Shown here piece after piece: positions 38,834 through 49,266 of a DNA stretch of 64,000 nucleotides. The DNA comes from Synechococcus sp. UW69 (GTDB lineage Bacteria; Cyanobacteriota; Cyanobacteriia; PCC-6307; Cyanobiaceae). Every line of letters starts with the position of its first letter. Positions within the stretch are counted from its first letter, which is position 1. The notes below the pieces were generated by a model. It worked only from the letters and a program-made list of their open reading frames with translations. It was not told the origin of the DNA and made no database searches. The position numbers and the translations under genes are program-made. The DNA is taken from the NCBI RefSeq assembly GCF_900474185.1, contig NZ_UCNW01000008.1, forward strand, positions 248,001 to 312,000, read 5' to 3'.

Positions 38834-41800
38834 TCAGAACCGGAAGAACACCTGCAACTGGCTCTGCCAGGTGCCGTTGGCATCCACAGCCCCAGACACG
38901 GTGGTGTTCGGCGTCAGCCGATAGGAGACGGTTGCCTGGGGAGGAACATCGGTCGTGTTCGGTGCAGCCAAAACGGAGAGGTCGAACTTGTCGGTCAAAT
39001 CCACTCCGAACTCGGTCACCAGTGTGAATGTCGGCGGGACCCGGCCTGAGGTGCGCTCTTTCTCCGACTTGACATCGGGGGTGACGTAGGTCGGGAAAAT
39101 TGCCACCTGAAGCCTTTGCCCCATGGCATCGGTCAAGGTGCCCAGCACAGGAGAGAGCAACGACTGGCCCACAACTGTGGCCAGAGCGGCACCACTGCTT
39201 CCGCCCAAAGCCGACAGGGAATTACCGCCGATCAAGCCCAGCAGCTGCTGCTTGCTCATGGGTGGTGAGCTGCGTAAAACAAGGTTGTCGCTGCCAACCA
39301 GACGATTGGCCGGGCCAGTGGCCTGCACCGTGATCTTCACCAGCCGGAGCTGACCGCCTCCTGGGTAAGCACTGCCAGTGCCGTTGGCATCAAACAAGTT
39401 GGAGCTGGTGATCTGATCGCTGCTGCCCACGCTGACGGTGTCGGACACCCTGGATTTCATCGCGATATCGACATAGGGAACGAGCCCTAAGGAGGGTGTG
39501 AACACAGCAACATTCGCTGCCTGCGGATCCAAAGTGAACGTCGGGGAAAACGGTGGTATCGAGATCCGGCCGGAATTGAGCCGGATCACACCTCGCGCCT
39601 CCAAGGAGGGATCCAGGGGGCCGTTCAATGTCACCGCCCCTCCCCCTTTGAAATTGAGGAATGGTGGATTCAGCACCTGTAGATCAGGGCCGAGAGCAAG
39701 GCGTAAATTCTCGAAGCGAATCGCTGGCAGATTCGGCATGAACCCTTTCTGCTGATCCGGGCCCTGGATGGGTGTGTTGGGTCCCATCAGAACCAGAGGT
39801 TCCTGGAAATCCCACTTCTCCTCCAAAAGTTCGCTCACAGATTGGGAATCGGGCTGCACCGCTGCCGTGGGTCCCTCCACACCAGTGGGAATCAAACCTT
39901 GAAGTCCACCCCGCCGCACCCGTCCGAAGAATCCTGACTGCGGCCGAAGCGTGCCTCGAGACAGGGTCAGATCTCCAGAGAGGACGGGTTGCACCAAGGC
40001 ACCGGAGACCTGCAGTTCTCCATCGGCCTGGAACTGCACAATCGGCTGGCGAATCTGACCTTGGCTGAGTTGCAAGGTGAGGGGTGGAGCATCGCTCCGG
40101 GGAGCAAACAGGCCAAGCGTTCCTGAACCACTCAGCTTGCCGCCGCGGCCCACCTCGGCCTCAAGGCGTTGCACCAACACCCGATCGAAATCGAAGAGAA
40201 CCGAGGCGTTGATCCGGCTCAGCGCCTGTTCACCGATGCTGAGGTCACCGTTGGTGACGACTAGGAAGCCATTGGCTTGGGGTTGCTTCAGGGGCCCGCG
40301 CAACAGAAGTCGCAGATCCGTGCCCCCTTGCTTGACCGTCAGCGAATCGCCCGCAAGAAGCGTCAATACGCCAAGGGCATCCCCATGGCTTTCGATCTTC
40401 AGGTTCAGATCGGCATCAGGGTCGAAGGGAACGACCCCCGAAACGATGATGGGTTCCTTACTGTCCCCCCCCCTCAGGGCGAGATCCAGGCGGATCAATT
40501 CACGGTCGACGATGACCGATCGCTGCTCCAACTGCAGGGGTTGGCCCGCCAGACTTGCGGACTCGAGCACCAAATCGGAGACCAGCAGGGGCGCATCTCC
40601 GCTGAGGTCATAAATGCCGCGGATGCCAACGCTGCCGCGCAGCTGCGGCGGAACAGGTGCCAGCAACGCCAGCAGCGATAACGGAACCTGCAGCAGAGAG
40701 AGGTCACCGGATCCTCCGAACAGCGGGCCACGCAATGTGGCGACCATGGGTTCGAGCTGGAGAGCCTTGGCCTGGTCGTCCCCTTCAATCCACAGATGGG
40801 CCTTGGCGATGAGATCGGCCTTGAGATGCTTTGGATCAGGACCCTGGATCGTTCCCGAAACATTGACCCGTCCTTCCAAGCGCTCCAGCTCTGGTCCTTT
40901 GCTGGGATGGGCAAGGGCATAAGCCTCGAGAGCCCGTCGCGATTGCGCCAACGCTCGTAACTGCCCATCGAGGGAACCGCCGAAAGTATTGATGAACAAA
41001 GTTCCGAGATCCTCGGCACGCCCAGCGGCCAGACCGGGATGGGTGTCGTTCCCTCTCAATTGACGGGAAATGAGCGTCAGCCAGGTGACATCAAGACCTT
41101 CCGCCTCGATCTGGCTATGCATCCGCCCACCTAGACCTCCACGGCCCTTCAGCCGGATGCTGCCAACCAGGGGAATAAGCGTTGCATCTGCCTGAAAACG
41201 TCCATCCGTCAGGGATCCCTCCAAATTGAGGCTCTCCATGGCGACTCCTGCCAAGGAGGGTTCAGCGATCGCTGCAGACCCACTGACCGCGAACGGGGCC
41301 ATGGCCAGGCTCCCCTCACCCGTCAGCTGGCCAGCCAGCGCTTTGGGCTGGTTGACCGGCGCAACGATGAATCGAAGACCATCGATGTTGAGGTCCGCTG
41401 CACTCCATCGGTAGCGGCGTTGCCCACCTCTGGGCGCCAAACCGTCCAGGCGCAACTGCCCCTCACCACGGTCCAGACGCACGGCCTGAGGCCAACCATC
41501 TGCAGCGAGCTCGGCCACGAGCGAGCCGGGCACTGAGGGCTGCTGGGCCGCCATCTCAAGGCGAACGCCACGGCCGAGCACACCACTGAGGCGCCCTTGC
41601 CAACGCTCGGGAACCTGCAAGGCCCCGAAGCGGGGTTGGTCCAGCATCAGCCTGATATCTGGCTGCAGGGCTGACAGTGCACCGTTCAGTCGCCCCCGCG
41701 CCGCCACCCGGCCGTTCAAAGGCGTGCCGACCAAGGGGCTGAAGCGGCTCATTTCCAGAGGTTTGAGTTCAAAGCCGCTCTGCAGTTCACCGGCTTGAAA

Positions 41801-43279
41801 CCGCCCCTGCTCCAGTTGCAGAGGCAGGCGCGCTTCCGCCCGCAGCATCGGGCTGGTGAAGCGATCCAGCACCAGAGCCGAATCACCCGTGGACCATCGG
41901 GTCTGGAACGACCAGCGCTCCAGAAGAGGATTCACCGCCTGGCCAAGCTTCAGGGTCAGATCCGGTGAGGCCAAAGCACCACTGACGTCAACGGCTCCAA
42001 GGATCGGAGCGGTTTGACCCAACCCTGCCTGAAGCGACGGGACGGCAGACCAGAAGCGGGGATCAATCTGCAGCTCGGTGCTGCGCAGATCCAGGTTGGA
42101 TCCAATCGTTCCAGCAAGCCCGAAGCGAAGTCCAGGGGCGCTGAGCCGGAGCCGGTCCACCAAAACAGCCGGTTGCTGAGGTTGAAGCCAAGGGGTGCGC
42201 CACTGACCATCCAACGTCAGAGCCGTGTTGAGGCCCATGGTCTCCGGCAGCTGGAGCTGACCATCGGCGCTCCACCGGGGCTCCTCCCAGGGGCCCTGAA
42301 TCCGGAGCTTCAAGCGATCCTTGCTCGCGGGGCTGACATCTGAGCTGCGAACTTCAGCGCGAAGATCAAAGCGTTTGTTCAAAGCCACGGAGCCTGAGGC
42401 CAGAGCCTCAAACGATCCGAAACGCAGTGTTGCGGGCTCCAACTTCAGTTGATCACCCTTGCAACCAATGCTGAGGCGACGGCTCTGGACTGACGCAAGT
42501 TTGAGACGGTTCAGCCTGACTCCACCCCGGCAGTTCAAGGCGCCACCGGTCCAGCTGATCTGGATATCGCCCTGCAGTTGTCCTGAGGCAGCCAAATCCC
42601 CCGCGGGGGCCATGACCGTCCCGAACGGTTGCAGGTTGAGCCGATCCAGCCGACTGCGCAGCCTGAAGCTGGGGCGATCCCAGTGCCCTTGACCATCCAG
42701 GCGCAACGAGCCTTTGGAGTCGACCCAGCGCAGTGAAGATTCGGTGCTGAAAAATGCCTCCCCCAGCAGAACCGAGCCCTGGCTGCGGAGTTCAAGGGTC
42801 TGCCGCTGAGGGCCGAAACGCAGCCACGCGGGATCAGCCAACTTGTACTGAAGCCCAAGCCTCGGCAGGTCGCCTTCGCCGCTTGCAGGACCAAAGGTCC
42901 AGTAACGACCTGCCTCATTGGCCTCTAACTGGCCGCGCAGCTTGTGCAGGGTGATCTGAAGAACCGGCTGCAACCGCCGAAGACTGGCTAGGGGCGCAAG
43001 GCTGACCTCAAGTCCCGCCAGGCTCAGTTCAGAACGATCCACCTCTGACGGCAGGATCCGACTGGGGCCAATAGCCATCCCCCAGGGGCGTAATCCCTGG
43101 TAGGTGCCGAGTTTCAGCGGATGACCAAGAGGAGCCGAAAGAGCTCGCTCCAAGGTGGGACGGAAGCGGTCAACGGTGTGCTCCGCAACACGATCAAGGG
43201 CGATGAAACCCGCTGTTCCAGCACCGATCAGAACGAAACTGCCCGCTGCGAGCAAGGCTCTGCGCCGCGTTTTCCCCAT
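38834..43279 (-). CDS. TamB-like translocation/assembly protein
   Basis: A protein of about 1481 residues with an N-terminal membrane anchor (RALLAAGSFVLIGAGTAGFI) followed by more than a thousand residues of repeated beta-strands, ending in a DUF490/TamB C-terminal domain (LGLIGGNSLSALGGSSGAAL ... VSYRLTPNTTVSGAVDANG) and a final aromatic RF. TamB spans the periplasm and, with an Omp85-type partner, helps insert outer-membrane proteins or moves lipids between membranes. The ATG at 43279 is preferred over the TTG at 43312. The stop is 3 nt before the ROK kinase start, so it heads a long minus-strand operon. Confidence 0.9.
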   Translation of the reverse strand: MGKTRRRALLAAGSFVLIGAGTAGFIALDRVAEHTVDRFRPTLERALSAPLGHPLKLGTYQGLRPWGMAIGPSRILPSEVDRSELSLAGLEVSLAPLASLRRLQPVLQITLHKLRGQLEANEAGRYWTFGPASGEGDLPRLGLQYKLADPAWLRFGPQRQTLELRSQGSVLLGEAFFSTESSLRWVDSKGSLRLDGQGHWDRPSFRLRSRLDRLNLQPFGTVMAPAGDLAASGQLQGDIQISWTGGALNCRGGVRLNRLKLASVQSRRLSIGCKGDQLKLEPATLRFGSFEALASGSVALNKRFDLRAEVRSSDVSPASKDRLKLRIQGPWEEPRWSADGQLQLPETMGLNTALTLDGQWRTPWLQPQQPAVLVDRLRLSAPGLRFGLAGTIGSNLDLRSTELQIDPRFWSAVPSLQAGLGQTAPILGAVDVSGALASPDLTLKLGQAVNPLLERWSFQTRWSTGDSALVLDRFTSPMLRAEARLPLQLEQGRFQAGELQSGFELKPLEMSRFSPLVGTPLNGRVAARGRLNGALSALQPDIRLMLDQPRFGALQVPERWQGRLSGVLGRGVRLEMAAQQPSVPGSLVAELAADGWPQAVRLDRGEGQLRLDGLAPRGGQRRYRWSAADLNIDGLRFIVAPVNQPKALAGQLTGEGSLAMAPFAVSGSAAIAEPSLAGVAMESLNLEGSLTDGRFQADATLIPLVGSIRLKGRGGLGGRMHSQIEAEGLDVTWLTLISRQLRGNDTHPGLAAGRAEDLGTLFINTFGGSLDGQLRALAQSRRALEAYALAHPSKGPELERLEGRVNVSGTIQGPDPKHLKADLIAKAHLWIEGDDQAKALQLEPMVATLRGPLFGGSGDLSLLQVPLSLLALLAPVPPQLRGSVGIRGIYDLSGDAPLLVSDLVLESASLAGQPLQLEQRSVIVDRELIRLDLALRGGDSKEPIIVSGVVPFDPDADLNLKIESHGDALGVLTLLAGDSLTVKQGGTDLRLLLRGPLKQPQANGFLVVTNGDLSIGEQALSRINASVLFDFDRVLVQRLEAEVGRGGKLSGSGTLGLFAPRSDAPPLTLQLSQGQIRQPIVQFQADGELQVSGALVQPVLSGDLTLSRGTLRPQSGFFGRVRRGGLQGLIPTGVEGPTAAVQPDSQSVSELLEEKWDFQEPLVLMGPNTPIQGPDQQKGFMPNLPAIRFENLRLALGPDLQVLNPPFLNFKGGGAVTLNGPLDPSLEARGVIRLNSGRISIPPFSPTFTLDPQAANVAVFTPSLGLVPYVDIAMKSRVSDTVSVGSSDQITSSNLFDANGTGSAYPGGGQLRLVKITVQATGPANRLVGSDNLVLRSSPPMSKQQLLGLIGGNSLSALGGSSGAALATVVGQSLLSPVLGTLTDAMGQRLQVAIFPTYVTPDVKSEKERTSGRVPPTFTLVTEFGVDLTDKFDLSVLAAPNTTDVPPQATVSYRLTPNTTVSGAVDANGTWQSQLQVFFRF

Positions 43280-43345
43280 CAGACGCGACGGACATCCCGG
43301 AATCTCGCGCAATATAAGGAGACTGTTTTCAGTCCACCAGACCCC

Positions 43346-43783
43346 ATGTCCTTCGATCAGCTGTTGCTCACTGCCGCTCCCTGGCTGGGCTGGTCCGGTC
43401 TTGGGCTGGGATTGCTGACAGCTGTTGGTTTCCTCGCCCGTTGGGGCATCCGTTTTCGCCTGGTCGGCGTCAGCAGCTTCACGTTGTTGCTGGCGGTCAG
43501 CTGCTGGGCATTCGGCGTGAGCTATACCCCCCCCGTAGTGGTGGAGGGCGCTGTACGGGCACCGATCGTGTTCGACAACGGCAACGACCTGGTCGTGGCA
43601 CAGGTGCCTACCGACCTGGCGCCCTCAACAGTCCAGGCCACCCTGGAGCAACTGGAAGGGAACCTGCGTGGCTCCGGCCGCAGCAGCAGCACTGTGCTGG
43701 TGCGGTTGCGGGGAATCCAGACAGAAGGCGACGGCCAGGGCCGCCCCGTCATCCTTGGCGAGGTCAGCAAGACCTTTCGTTGA
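43346..43783 (+). CDS. ycf51: Ycf51-like membrane protein
   Basis: A 145-residue protein starting MSFDQLLLTAAPWLGWSGLG with two helices (about residues 8-30 and 42-62) and a C-terminal domain (LVVAQVPTDLAPSTVQATLE, TVLVRLRGIQTEGDGQGRPV) matching Ycf51/DUF2518 of cyanobacteria and red-lineage plastids. Function unknown. It is divergent from the TamB gene and overlaps the next gene by one base. Confidence 0.8.
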   Translation: MSFDQLLLTAAPWLGWSGLGLGLLTAVGFLARWGIRFRLVGVSSFTLLLAVSCWAFGVSYTPPVVVEGAVRAPIVFDNGNDLVVAQVPTDLAPSTVQATLEQLEGNLRGSGRSSSTVLVRLRGIQTEGDGQGRPVILGEVSKTFR

Positions 43784-44184
43784 TGCCGAACTTCAACGAC
43801 ACAATTCAGGAGCTTCCCCAGTCGTTTCGCAGGGAAAAACAGGAGCTTGATCAAGCCGGCATCAACCACTGGTCGTCCATCCGTGACCTCACGGATCTGG
43901 AGTTGAGCCAACTGGCCCGCAGCGGTCAGGCATCGGCCCGCAATCTCAAACGGCTACGGGGCATGGCGCACTTGGTCTGCGGGTTGGATCTTCCCCCCCA
44001 GGACGCGGCACTGCTAATGCATGCCGGCATTGCCACGCCGGCCGCTTTAGCGGCGTGCAGCCCCGAGCGCCTCGTACGCCAGACCGGCAGGCTGGAGCGC
44101 AGCCTCGGGACCAAAAGGCCAGCCGTCGTGGATCTGAAGGTGGCCGGCGACTGGATCCGACGCGCCAAACAACTTGCGAACTGA
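43783..44184 (+). CDS. DUF4332-like helix-hairpin-helix protein
   Basis: A 133-residue protein of helix-hairpin-helix type: LDQAGINHWSSIRDLTDLEL and HAGIATPAALAACSPERLVR are two repeats typical of DUF4332/HhH domains that usually bind DNA or protein. It overlaps ycf51 by one base (TGATG), so it is translated from the same mRNA. Cytosolic. Confidence 0.7.
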   Translation: MPNFNDTIQELPQSFRREKQELDQAGINHWSSIRDLTDLELSQLARSGQASARNLKRLRGMAHLVCGLDLPPQDAALLMHAGIATPAALAACSPERLVRQTGRLERSLGTKRPAVVDLKVAGDWIRRAKQLAN

Positions 44185-44230
44185 CCCCAACAGCCCTGAC
44201 TTGATGTCAAATCCTGCGTAAGAAGAATTT

Positions 44231-44512
44231 ATGAGGTTGTCCCCCCTGCGCACAGCTCTGTTTGCTTTGGCTCTGATCGGATCTCCCGCACTTGTGGGTG
44301 CTGCTGATTCAGATTTGCTCAACAGCGTCAAACGCAATCCTGAAAAAGCCAAGGCGATGTGTCGTTCATTCCGGGACATGAACGACAACGGCCAGTCGGC
44401 CTACTCCAAGAAAGCCACCCGCGAGGTCGCCACAAGTCAGAACCTGAACTTTCAGGATGCGGAAATCCTGGTGACCTACGTCGTGGGGATGCATTGCCCC
44501 GATGTCCGCTGA
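44231..44512 (+). CDS. Exported small protein
   Basis: A 93-residue protein with a good signal peptide (MRLSPLRTALFALALIGSPA ... GAA-DSDLL). The mature part has two cysteines (AMCRSF and MHCPDV) and helical segments (NPEKAKAMCRSFRDMNDNGQ, ILVTYVVGMHC). Probably periplasmic with a disulfide. Its end overlaps the CocE-type gene by 11 nt. No known function. Confidence 0.7.
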   Translation: MRLSPLRTALFALALIGSPALVGAADSDLLNSVKRNPEKAKAMCRSFRDMNDNGQSAYSKKATREVATSQNLNFQDAEILVTYVVGMHCPDVR

Positions 44513-46106
44513 GACCAATGGAGTTCACTGCCGCCATGCGGCGCTGACGCTTCCTGATGGCGTCGTGCTGCAGTCGAGGCTGTGGCACCCCAGCCGGGGC
44601 GGACCCTGGCCTGCCTTGCTGATGCGGCAACCCTATGGAAGCCGCATCGCCTCAACGGTCACCTACGCCCATCCAACATGGTGGGCCTCCCATGGATTCC
44701 TGGTCGTCGTTCAAGACGTGCGAGGTCAAGGGGAATCGGAAGGCAGCTTCGGGGGGTTTGGTCAGGAAGCGGCCGACACCACCGCCACCCACGCCTGGGT
44801 TCGCCAACTGCCGGAATGCAATGGCCGCCTTGGGGCCTACGGGTTTTCGTATCAGGGATTAACCCAGCTCACCGCAGCTGAATCCACGCCGCCACCGGAT
44901 TGCACAACACCGGCGATGACCGGACTGGACGAACGTCGCCACTGGAGTTGTGAAGGAGGCGCCCACTGGTGGCACCTAGGACTCGGCTGGGGGCTCCAGC
45001 TCGCCGCTCTTCAGGCACAGCGACGCGGAGATGCAACGGCCTGGCTGGAAATCCGCAGAAGCCTGGAAGACAACCGTTACCTGCGGGACGGGCCTGCACT
45101 GCTGCAACGCCATGACCCTGATGGCATGGCTTGGAGATGGTTGCAAAGCGACCCGGCCCAGGAGCAGCAATGGACGGTTCATCACCCCCCCGTGAGCTGG
45201 CTCCAACGCCCGATGCTGTTAATCGGCGGATGGTGGGACCCACATCTGGCAGGCCTTCTCGACCTCTGGTGTCGCAGCCAAGCCGCTGGAGGCCAGCCAT
45301 CACTCCATATCGGACCGGCCTCCCACCTGCAGTGGTGGCCGGAAACCCAGCAGCTCTTGCTGCAGTTCTTCCAAGAGCACTTACAGGATCGACCACCACT
45401 GGAGCCGGCGCCAACCAGCCAGCTCTGGAACATCACGGACCATCACTGGGACGCCATCCCCGCACCAGACGCGCTCGAAGCGATCTCATGGGGACTGCGA
45501 AGCCAGGGACTGGCCTGCATCGATCCACACGACGGTGCGCTCGTGACGGATGGAGAGGGAGAGGGCGGCGTCAGCATCGTTCATGACCCCTGGCGACCGG
45601 TTCCAGCTATTGGTGGACACCTCGGAACAAGCCCGGGCCCCGTGGACCGCTTTGCGGTTGATCAACGCAGCGACGTCGCAACATTCACCTCTGCACCTTT
45701 GGGGGCTGAACTTCTGCTGTCGGGTCAGCCGTTGCTGCTGCTGAACACCCAAGCAGACCAGCCAGGCTTTGATCTCTGCATCAGCCTGTCGCGCCTGCCT
45801 GCTGACGCCAACACAGTTGAGCAACTGAGTACGGGCGTCCTGCGAGTTCGAGGGGAAGGGGCGCTGACATCAGCCATCCGCAACGTGACACTTCAACCCC
45901 TTCAGGCCGCACTGGCTCAGGGAGATCGCTTGCGGATCTCAATCGCAGCAGCAGCGTGGCCTGCCATTGGCGTCAACCCTGGGCACGACGGCGTGCCCTG
46001 CGGAGCACCAAGCCCGGAGCATCGTGTGGTGACGCTGACACTCGAGCTTGCTGACTCCACCCTGCAGCTGAACCCCTTTGCCTCCGGCAGACTGAAGCTC
46101 GACTGA
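44502..46106 (+). CDS. CocE/NonD family hydrolase
   Basis: A 534-residue alpha/beta hydrolase of the cocaine-esterase/X-Pro dipeptidyl-peptidase group. The nucleophile is in LGAYGFSYQGLTQLTAAE, preceded by the oxyanion strand LVVVQDVRGQGESEG, and LLIGGWWDPHLAGLLDL holds the acid Asp. The C-terminal jelly-roll domain (LLLSGQPLLLLNTQADQPG, FDLCISLSRLPADANTVEQL) is typical. Substrate unknown; an amidase or esterase role is likely. Starts inside the end of the exported-protein gene. Confidence 0.88.
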   Translation: MSAETNGVHCRHAALTLPDGVVLQSRLWHPSRGGPWPALLMRQPYGSRIASTVTYAHPTWWASHGFLVVVQDVRGQGESEGSFGGFGQEAADTTATHAWVRQLPECNGRLGAYGFSYQGLTQLTAAESTPPPDCTTPAMTGLDERRHWSCEGGAHWWHLGLGWGLQLAALQAQRRGDATAWLEIRRSLEDNRYLRDGPALLQRHDPDGMAWRWLQSDPAQEQQWTVHHPPVSWLQRPMLLIGGWWDPHLAGLLDLWCRSQAAGGQPSLHIGPASHLQWWPETQQLLLQFFQEHLQDRPPLEPAPTSQLWNITDHHWDAIPAPDALEAISWGLRSQGLACIDPHDGALVTDGEGEGGVSIVHDPWRPVPAIGGHLGTSPGPVDRFAVDQRSDVATFTSAPLGAELLLSGQPLLLLNTQADQPGFDLCISLSRLPADANTVEQLSTGVLRVRGEGALTSAIRNVTLQPLQAALAQGDRLRISIAAAAWPAIGVNPGHDGVPCGAPSPEHRVVTLTLELADSTLQLNPFASGRLKLD

Positions 46107-46116
46107 TGTTTGTGCT

Positions 46117-46827
46117 TTGAAGCTCTCTGCTGCCCTGCTGGCCATCGCTCTGTCAGCCCCGATCGGGTTGATCAGTCCCGCAGCAGCGGAGGAGCTAACC
46201 AGGACTGAACTCACACCAGCCCAGGCAACAGCGGCCGCCGAAGTCCTGCTGGAGGCTCTGAAGGAACGCCAAGGGAACGTGATGCATGGCGCCCTAGCCG
46301 CTCCAGTCCAGACCAGTGTTGATGTCAAGACCGTCCAGGCTCGCCTTGACCAACGCGTAGCCATCGAAGCGAGCCGCATTGTCAGCGTGATTCCCGGCTA
46401 CAACACGACCACAATTGACGCTGTCGTGACCACCGCATCCGGGGACGAAGGGATGCTGATGGTGCTGGACGAGGACGGCAAGCTACTCGCCTGGAAGTGG
46501 ACCGATCAGATCCAACCCATCGAAACAACAGCGCTGGAATTCACCCGGGACCTTGCGGCAGGCCGTTGGATTGCCGCAAGGTCCAAGATGTCCTTGCAAC
46601 TTCAGGAAGAGCTGGCTCCTGGAGACCTGGAACGCAAGTGGACCAAGCTCAGCCGAGTCGCTGGTGGTTTCCGCAAGGTCAAGGACGCCGTAATCGCCCA
46701 CCAGGGGGGGGATCAGCAACTCGTCCTCGTGGCTGTTGCCTTCGGCAAGGCCACATCCAACTTGTTTGTGATCTTCGACGAACGTGGTCGGATCATCAAC
46801 GTCGACATTTCCAGGGACTTCGTCTGA
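46117..46827 (+). CDS. Exported protein with DUF3887-like domain
   Basis: A 236-residue protein from a TTG start (46117) with a signal peptide (MKLSAALLAIALSAPIGLIS...AAA). The rest has two similar parts: a short N-terminal helix-strand region and a C-terminal NTF2-like DUF3887-type domain (FTRDLAAGRWIAARSKMSLQ, LERKWTKLSRVAGGFRKVKD, VLVAVAFGKATSNLFVIFDE). Likely periplasmic. It follows the CocE-type gene by 10 nt. Confidence 0.65.
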   Translation: MKLSAALLAIALSAPIGLISPAAAEELTRTELTPAQATAAAEVLLEALKERQGNVMHGALAAPVQTSVDVKTVQARLDQRVAIEASRIVSVIPGYNTTTIDAVVTTASGDEGMLMVLDEDGKLLAWKWTDQIQPIETTALEFTRDLAAGRWIAARSKMSLQLQEELAPGDLERKWTKLSRVAGGFRKVKDAVIAHQGGDQQLVLVAVAFGKATSNLFVIFDERGRIINVDISRDFV

Positions 46828-46887
46828 AGATCAGCGGATTTGTTTCGTAAATCAGGCTTAACATCGCGCCCAATTCTTAGGTCTCCC

Positions 46888-49185
46888 ATGGGTGTCGCCG
46901 CAGTCCTCGACTGGATGGTGCAGGACGGCGAACGGTTGGCGAATTGTCGCCATGACCACCCGTTCGCGGTGCTCGGTCCCCAGCCCTCGGATCAGGGTTG
47001 GACCGTGCGGATGTGGATGCCAGAGGCCCAAAGCGTGACCCTGCTGGTGGCTGGCGAACAAATCGCCATGACCACGCCGAACCACCCCTGGGTGTTTGAG
47101 GCAGAGATCGGCAAGGACCCTGGCCTGGACTACCGGGTCCGAGTCGAACGAGGCGGCATCGTTCACGAACAGCACGATCCCTGGGCCTTCCGTGGTGAAT
47201 GGATGGGCGAAATGGATCGCCACCTGTTTGCTGAGGGCAACCATCACCACATCTGGCAAAAGATGGGTGCCCACCTCACCGAGCGAGAAGGCATCACGGG
47301 TGTGATGTTCTGCCTTTGGGCTCCCAACGCTCTGAGCGTCTCAGTCATCGGAGATCTGAACTCCTGGGACGGACGCCACCACCCCATGCAACAGCGTCTC
47401 GGGGGCATCTGGGAATTGTTCATTCCCGGACTCAATGAAGGGCATCTCTACAAATACGAAATCCGCACCCAGGACGGCCACTGCTACCAAAAGGCTGATC
47501 CCTACGGTTTCCAGCACGAAGTCCGCCCGGACAACAGCTCCGTGGTGGCCCGCCTGAACGGATACAGCTGGGACGACCAGGAGTGGATGCAGAAGCGGGA
47601 CAGCAGCAACGCGCTGGATCAACCCATCTCGGTGTATGAAATGCACCTGGGCAGCTGGATCCACGCCTCAGCGGAGGCGCCGTGGATTCAACCTGACGGG
47701 ACCCCCCGCAAACCGGTCCCTGCGGCGGACATGAAGCCCGGTGCTCGCCTCCTCACCTATGCCGAGCTCGCCGATCGCCTGATCCCCTACGTCAAGGAGA
47801 GGGGATTCACCCACATCGAGGTGATGCCGATCACCGAGCACCCCTTCGATGGGTCGTGGGGCTATCAGGTGACGGGTTGGTACGCCCCCACCAGCCGCTA
47901 CGGAACGCCTGATGAATTCCGGGCCTTCGTAGATCGCTGCCACGCCGAAGGGATCGGGGTGATCATCGATTGGGTTCCTGGCCATTTCCCGAAGGATGCC
48001 CATGGCCTTGCTTTCTTCGATGGTGCACACCTTTACGAACACAGCGATCCACGGATCGGGGAGCACAAGGAATGGGGCACCCTGATCTTCAACTACAGCC
48101 GCAATGAGGTTCGCAATTTCCTTGTTGCAAATCTGATCTTCTGGTTCGAGCAATTCCACATCGATGGCATTCGTGTGGATGCGGTGGCCTCGATGCTGTA
48201 TCGCGACTACCTGCGTCCCGATGGGGAATGGCTCCCGAATGAGAACGGCGGGCGGGAAAACACCGAGGCGGTCCGCTTCCTCCAACAAGCCAACCACGTG
48301 CTGTTCCAGCACTACCCCGGAGCCCTCTCCATTGCGGAGGAATCAACAACCTGGCCGATGGTGACGCAGCCAACGGACATCGGAGGGCTCGGATTCAACC
48401 TCAAATGGAACATGGGTTGGATGCACGACATGCTCGATTACTTCGAGCTGGACCCGTGGTTCCGCCAGTTCCATCAGAACAACATCACCTTCTCGATCTG
48501 GTACACCTACACCGAGAACTTCATGTTGGCGCTGAGCCACGATGAAGTGGTGCACGGCAAAAGCCATCTCCTGCACAAAATGCCAGGAGATGACTGGCAG
48601 AAGTACGCCAACACAAGGGCTTTGCTGGCCTACATGTGGACGCACCCCGGCAAGAAGACGATCTTTATGGGGATGGAATTCGGCCAGCGGGCCGAATGGA
48701 ACGTTTGGGGGGATCTGGAGTGGGATCTGCTCAACTACGAACCCCACAAAGGCATCCAGCGACTGGTGGATGACCTCAACGTTCTCTACAAGGCGGAACC
48801 GGCCCTGTGGCGTGACGACTTCGACCAGTTCGGCTTCCAGTGGATCGACTGCAATGACAACCGCCACTCCGTCATCAGCTTCATGCGTCGGGAGAGCAGC
48901 AGCGGCACCTGGCTCGTGGTGGTGGCGAACTTCACTCCCCAAAGCCACTCCCAGTACCGCGTGGGCGTTCCACTCGCGGGCTTCTACGAGGAGATCTTCA
49001 ACTCCGATGCGGCCAAATACGGCGGTAGCAACCTCGGCAACATGGGCGGCAAACCGACGGAAGAGTGGGGCATCCATGGCTACGAGAACTCCCTGGATCT
49101 CTGCCTGCCACCGCTGAGCCTGATGGTGTTCAAGCACGACCCGAAACGCAGCCTCAGCAGCAGCGAACCTGACAACATCCTGTGA
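46888..49185 (+). CDS. glgB: 1,4-alpha-glucan branching enzyme
   Basis: A 765-residue GH13 enzyme that makes alpha-1,6 branches in glycogen. After an N-terminal CBM48/early-set region ([29 protein letters not shown]) comes the catalytic barrel: [16 protein letters not shown] (nucleophile Asp), [14 protein letters not shown] (acid/base Glu) and [12 protein letters not shown] (transition-state Asp). The C-terminal beta domain ends [15 protein letters not shown]. The ATG 46888 fits homologue length. It works with GlgA/GlgC, not in this window. Confidence 0.98.
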   Translation: MGVAAVLDWMVQDGERLANCRHDHPFAVLGPQPSDQGWTVRMWMPEAQSVTLLVAGEQIAMTTPNHPWVFEAEIGKDPGLDYRVRVERGGIVHEQHDPWAFRGEWMGEMDRHLFAEGNHHHIWQKMGAHLTEREGITGVMFCLWAPNALSVSVIGDLNSWDGRHHPMQQRLGGIWELFIPGLNEGHLYKYEIRTQDGHCYQKADPYGFQHEVRPDNSSVVARLNGYSWDDQEWMQKRDSSNALDQPISVYEMHLGSWIHASAEAPWIQPDGTPRKPVPAADMKPGARLLTYAELADRLIPYVKERGFTHIEVMPITEHPFDGSWGYQVTGWYAPTSRYGTPDEFRAFVDRCHAEGIGVIIDWVPGHFPKDAHGLAFFDGAHLYEHSDPRIGEHKEWGTLIFNYSRNEVRNFLVANLIFWFEQFHIDGIRVDAVASMLYRDYLRPDGEWLPNENGGRENTEAVRFLQQANHVLFQHYPGALSIAEESTTWPMVTQPTDIGGLGFNLKWNMGWMHDMLDYFELDPWFRQFHQNNITFSIWYTYTENFMLALSHDEVVHGKSHLLHKMPGDDWQKYANTRALLAYMWTHPGKKTIFMGMEFGQRAEWNVWGDLEWDLLNYEPHKGIQRLVDDLNVLYKAEPALWRDDFDQFGFQWIDCNDNRHSVISFMRRESSSGTWLVVVANFTPQSHSQYRVGVPLAGFYEEIFNSDAAKYGGSNLGNMGGKPTEEWGIHGYENSLDLCLPPLSLMVFKHDPKRSLSSSEPDNIL

Positions 49186-49266
49186 CGAAGGTGATGACTA
49201 TCAGGGGGTGAAGCGCTAGTGGAGCCTTTGATTCAGGTAAGTTTTCGGCTGACCTGACCGGGCTTG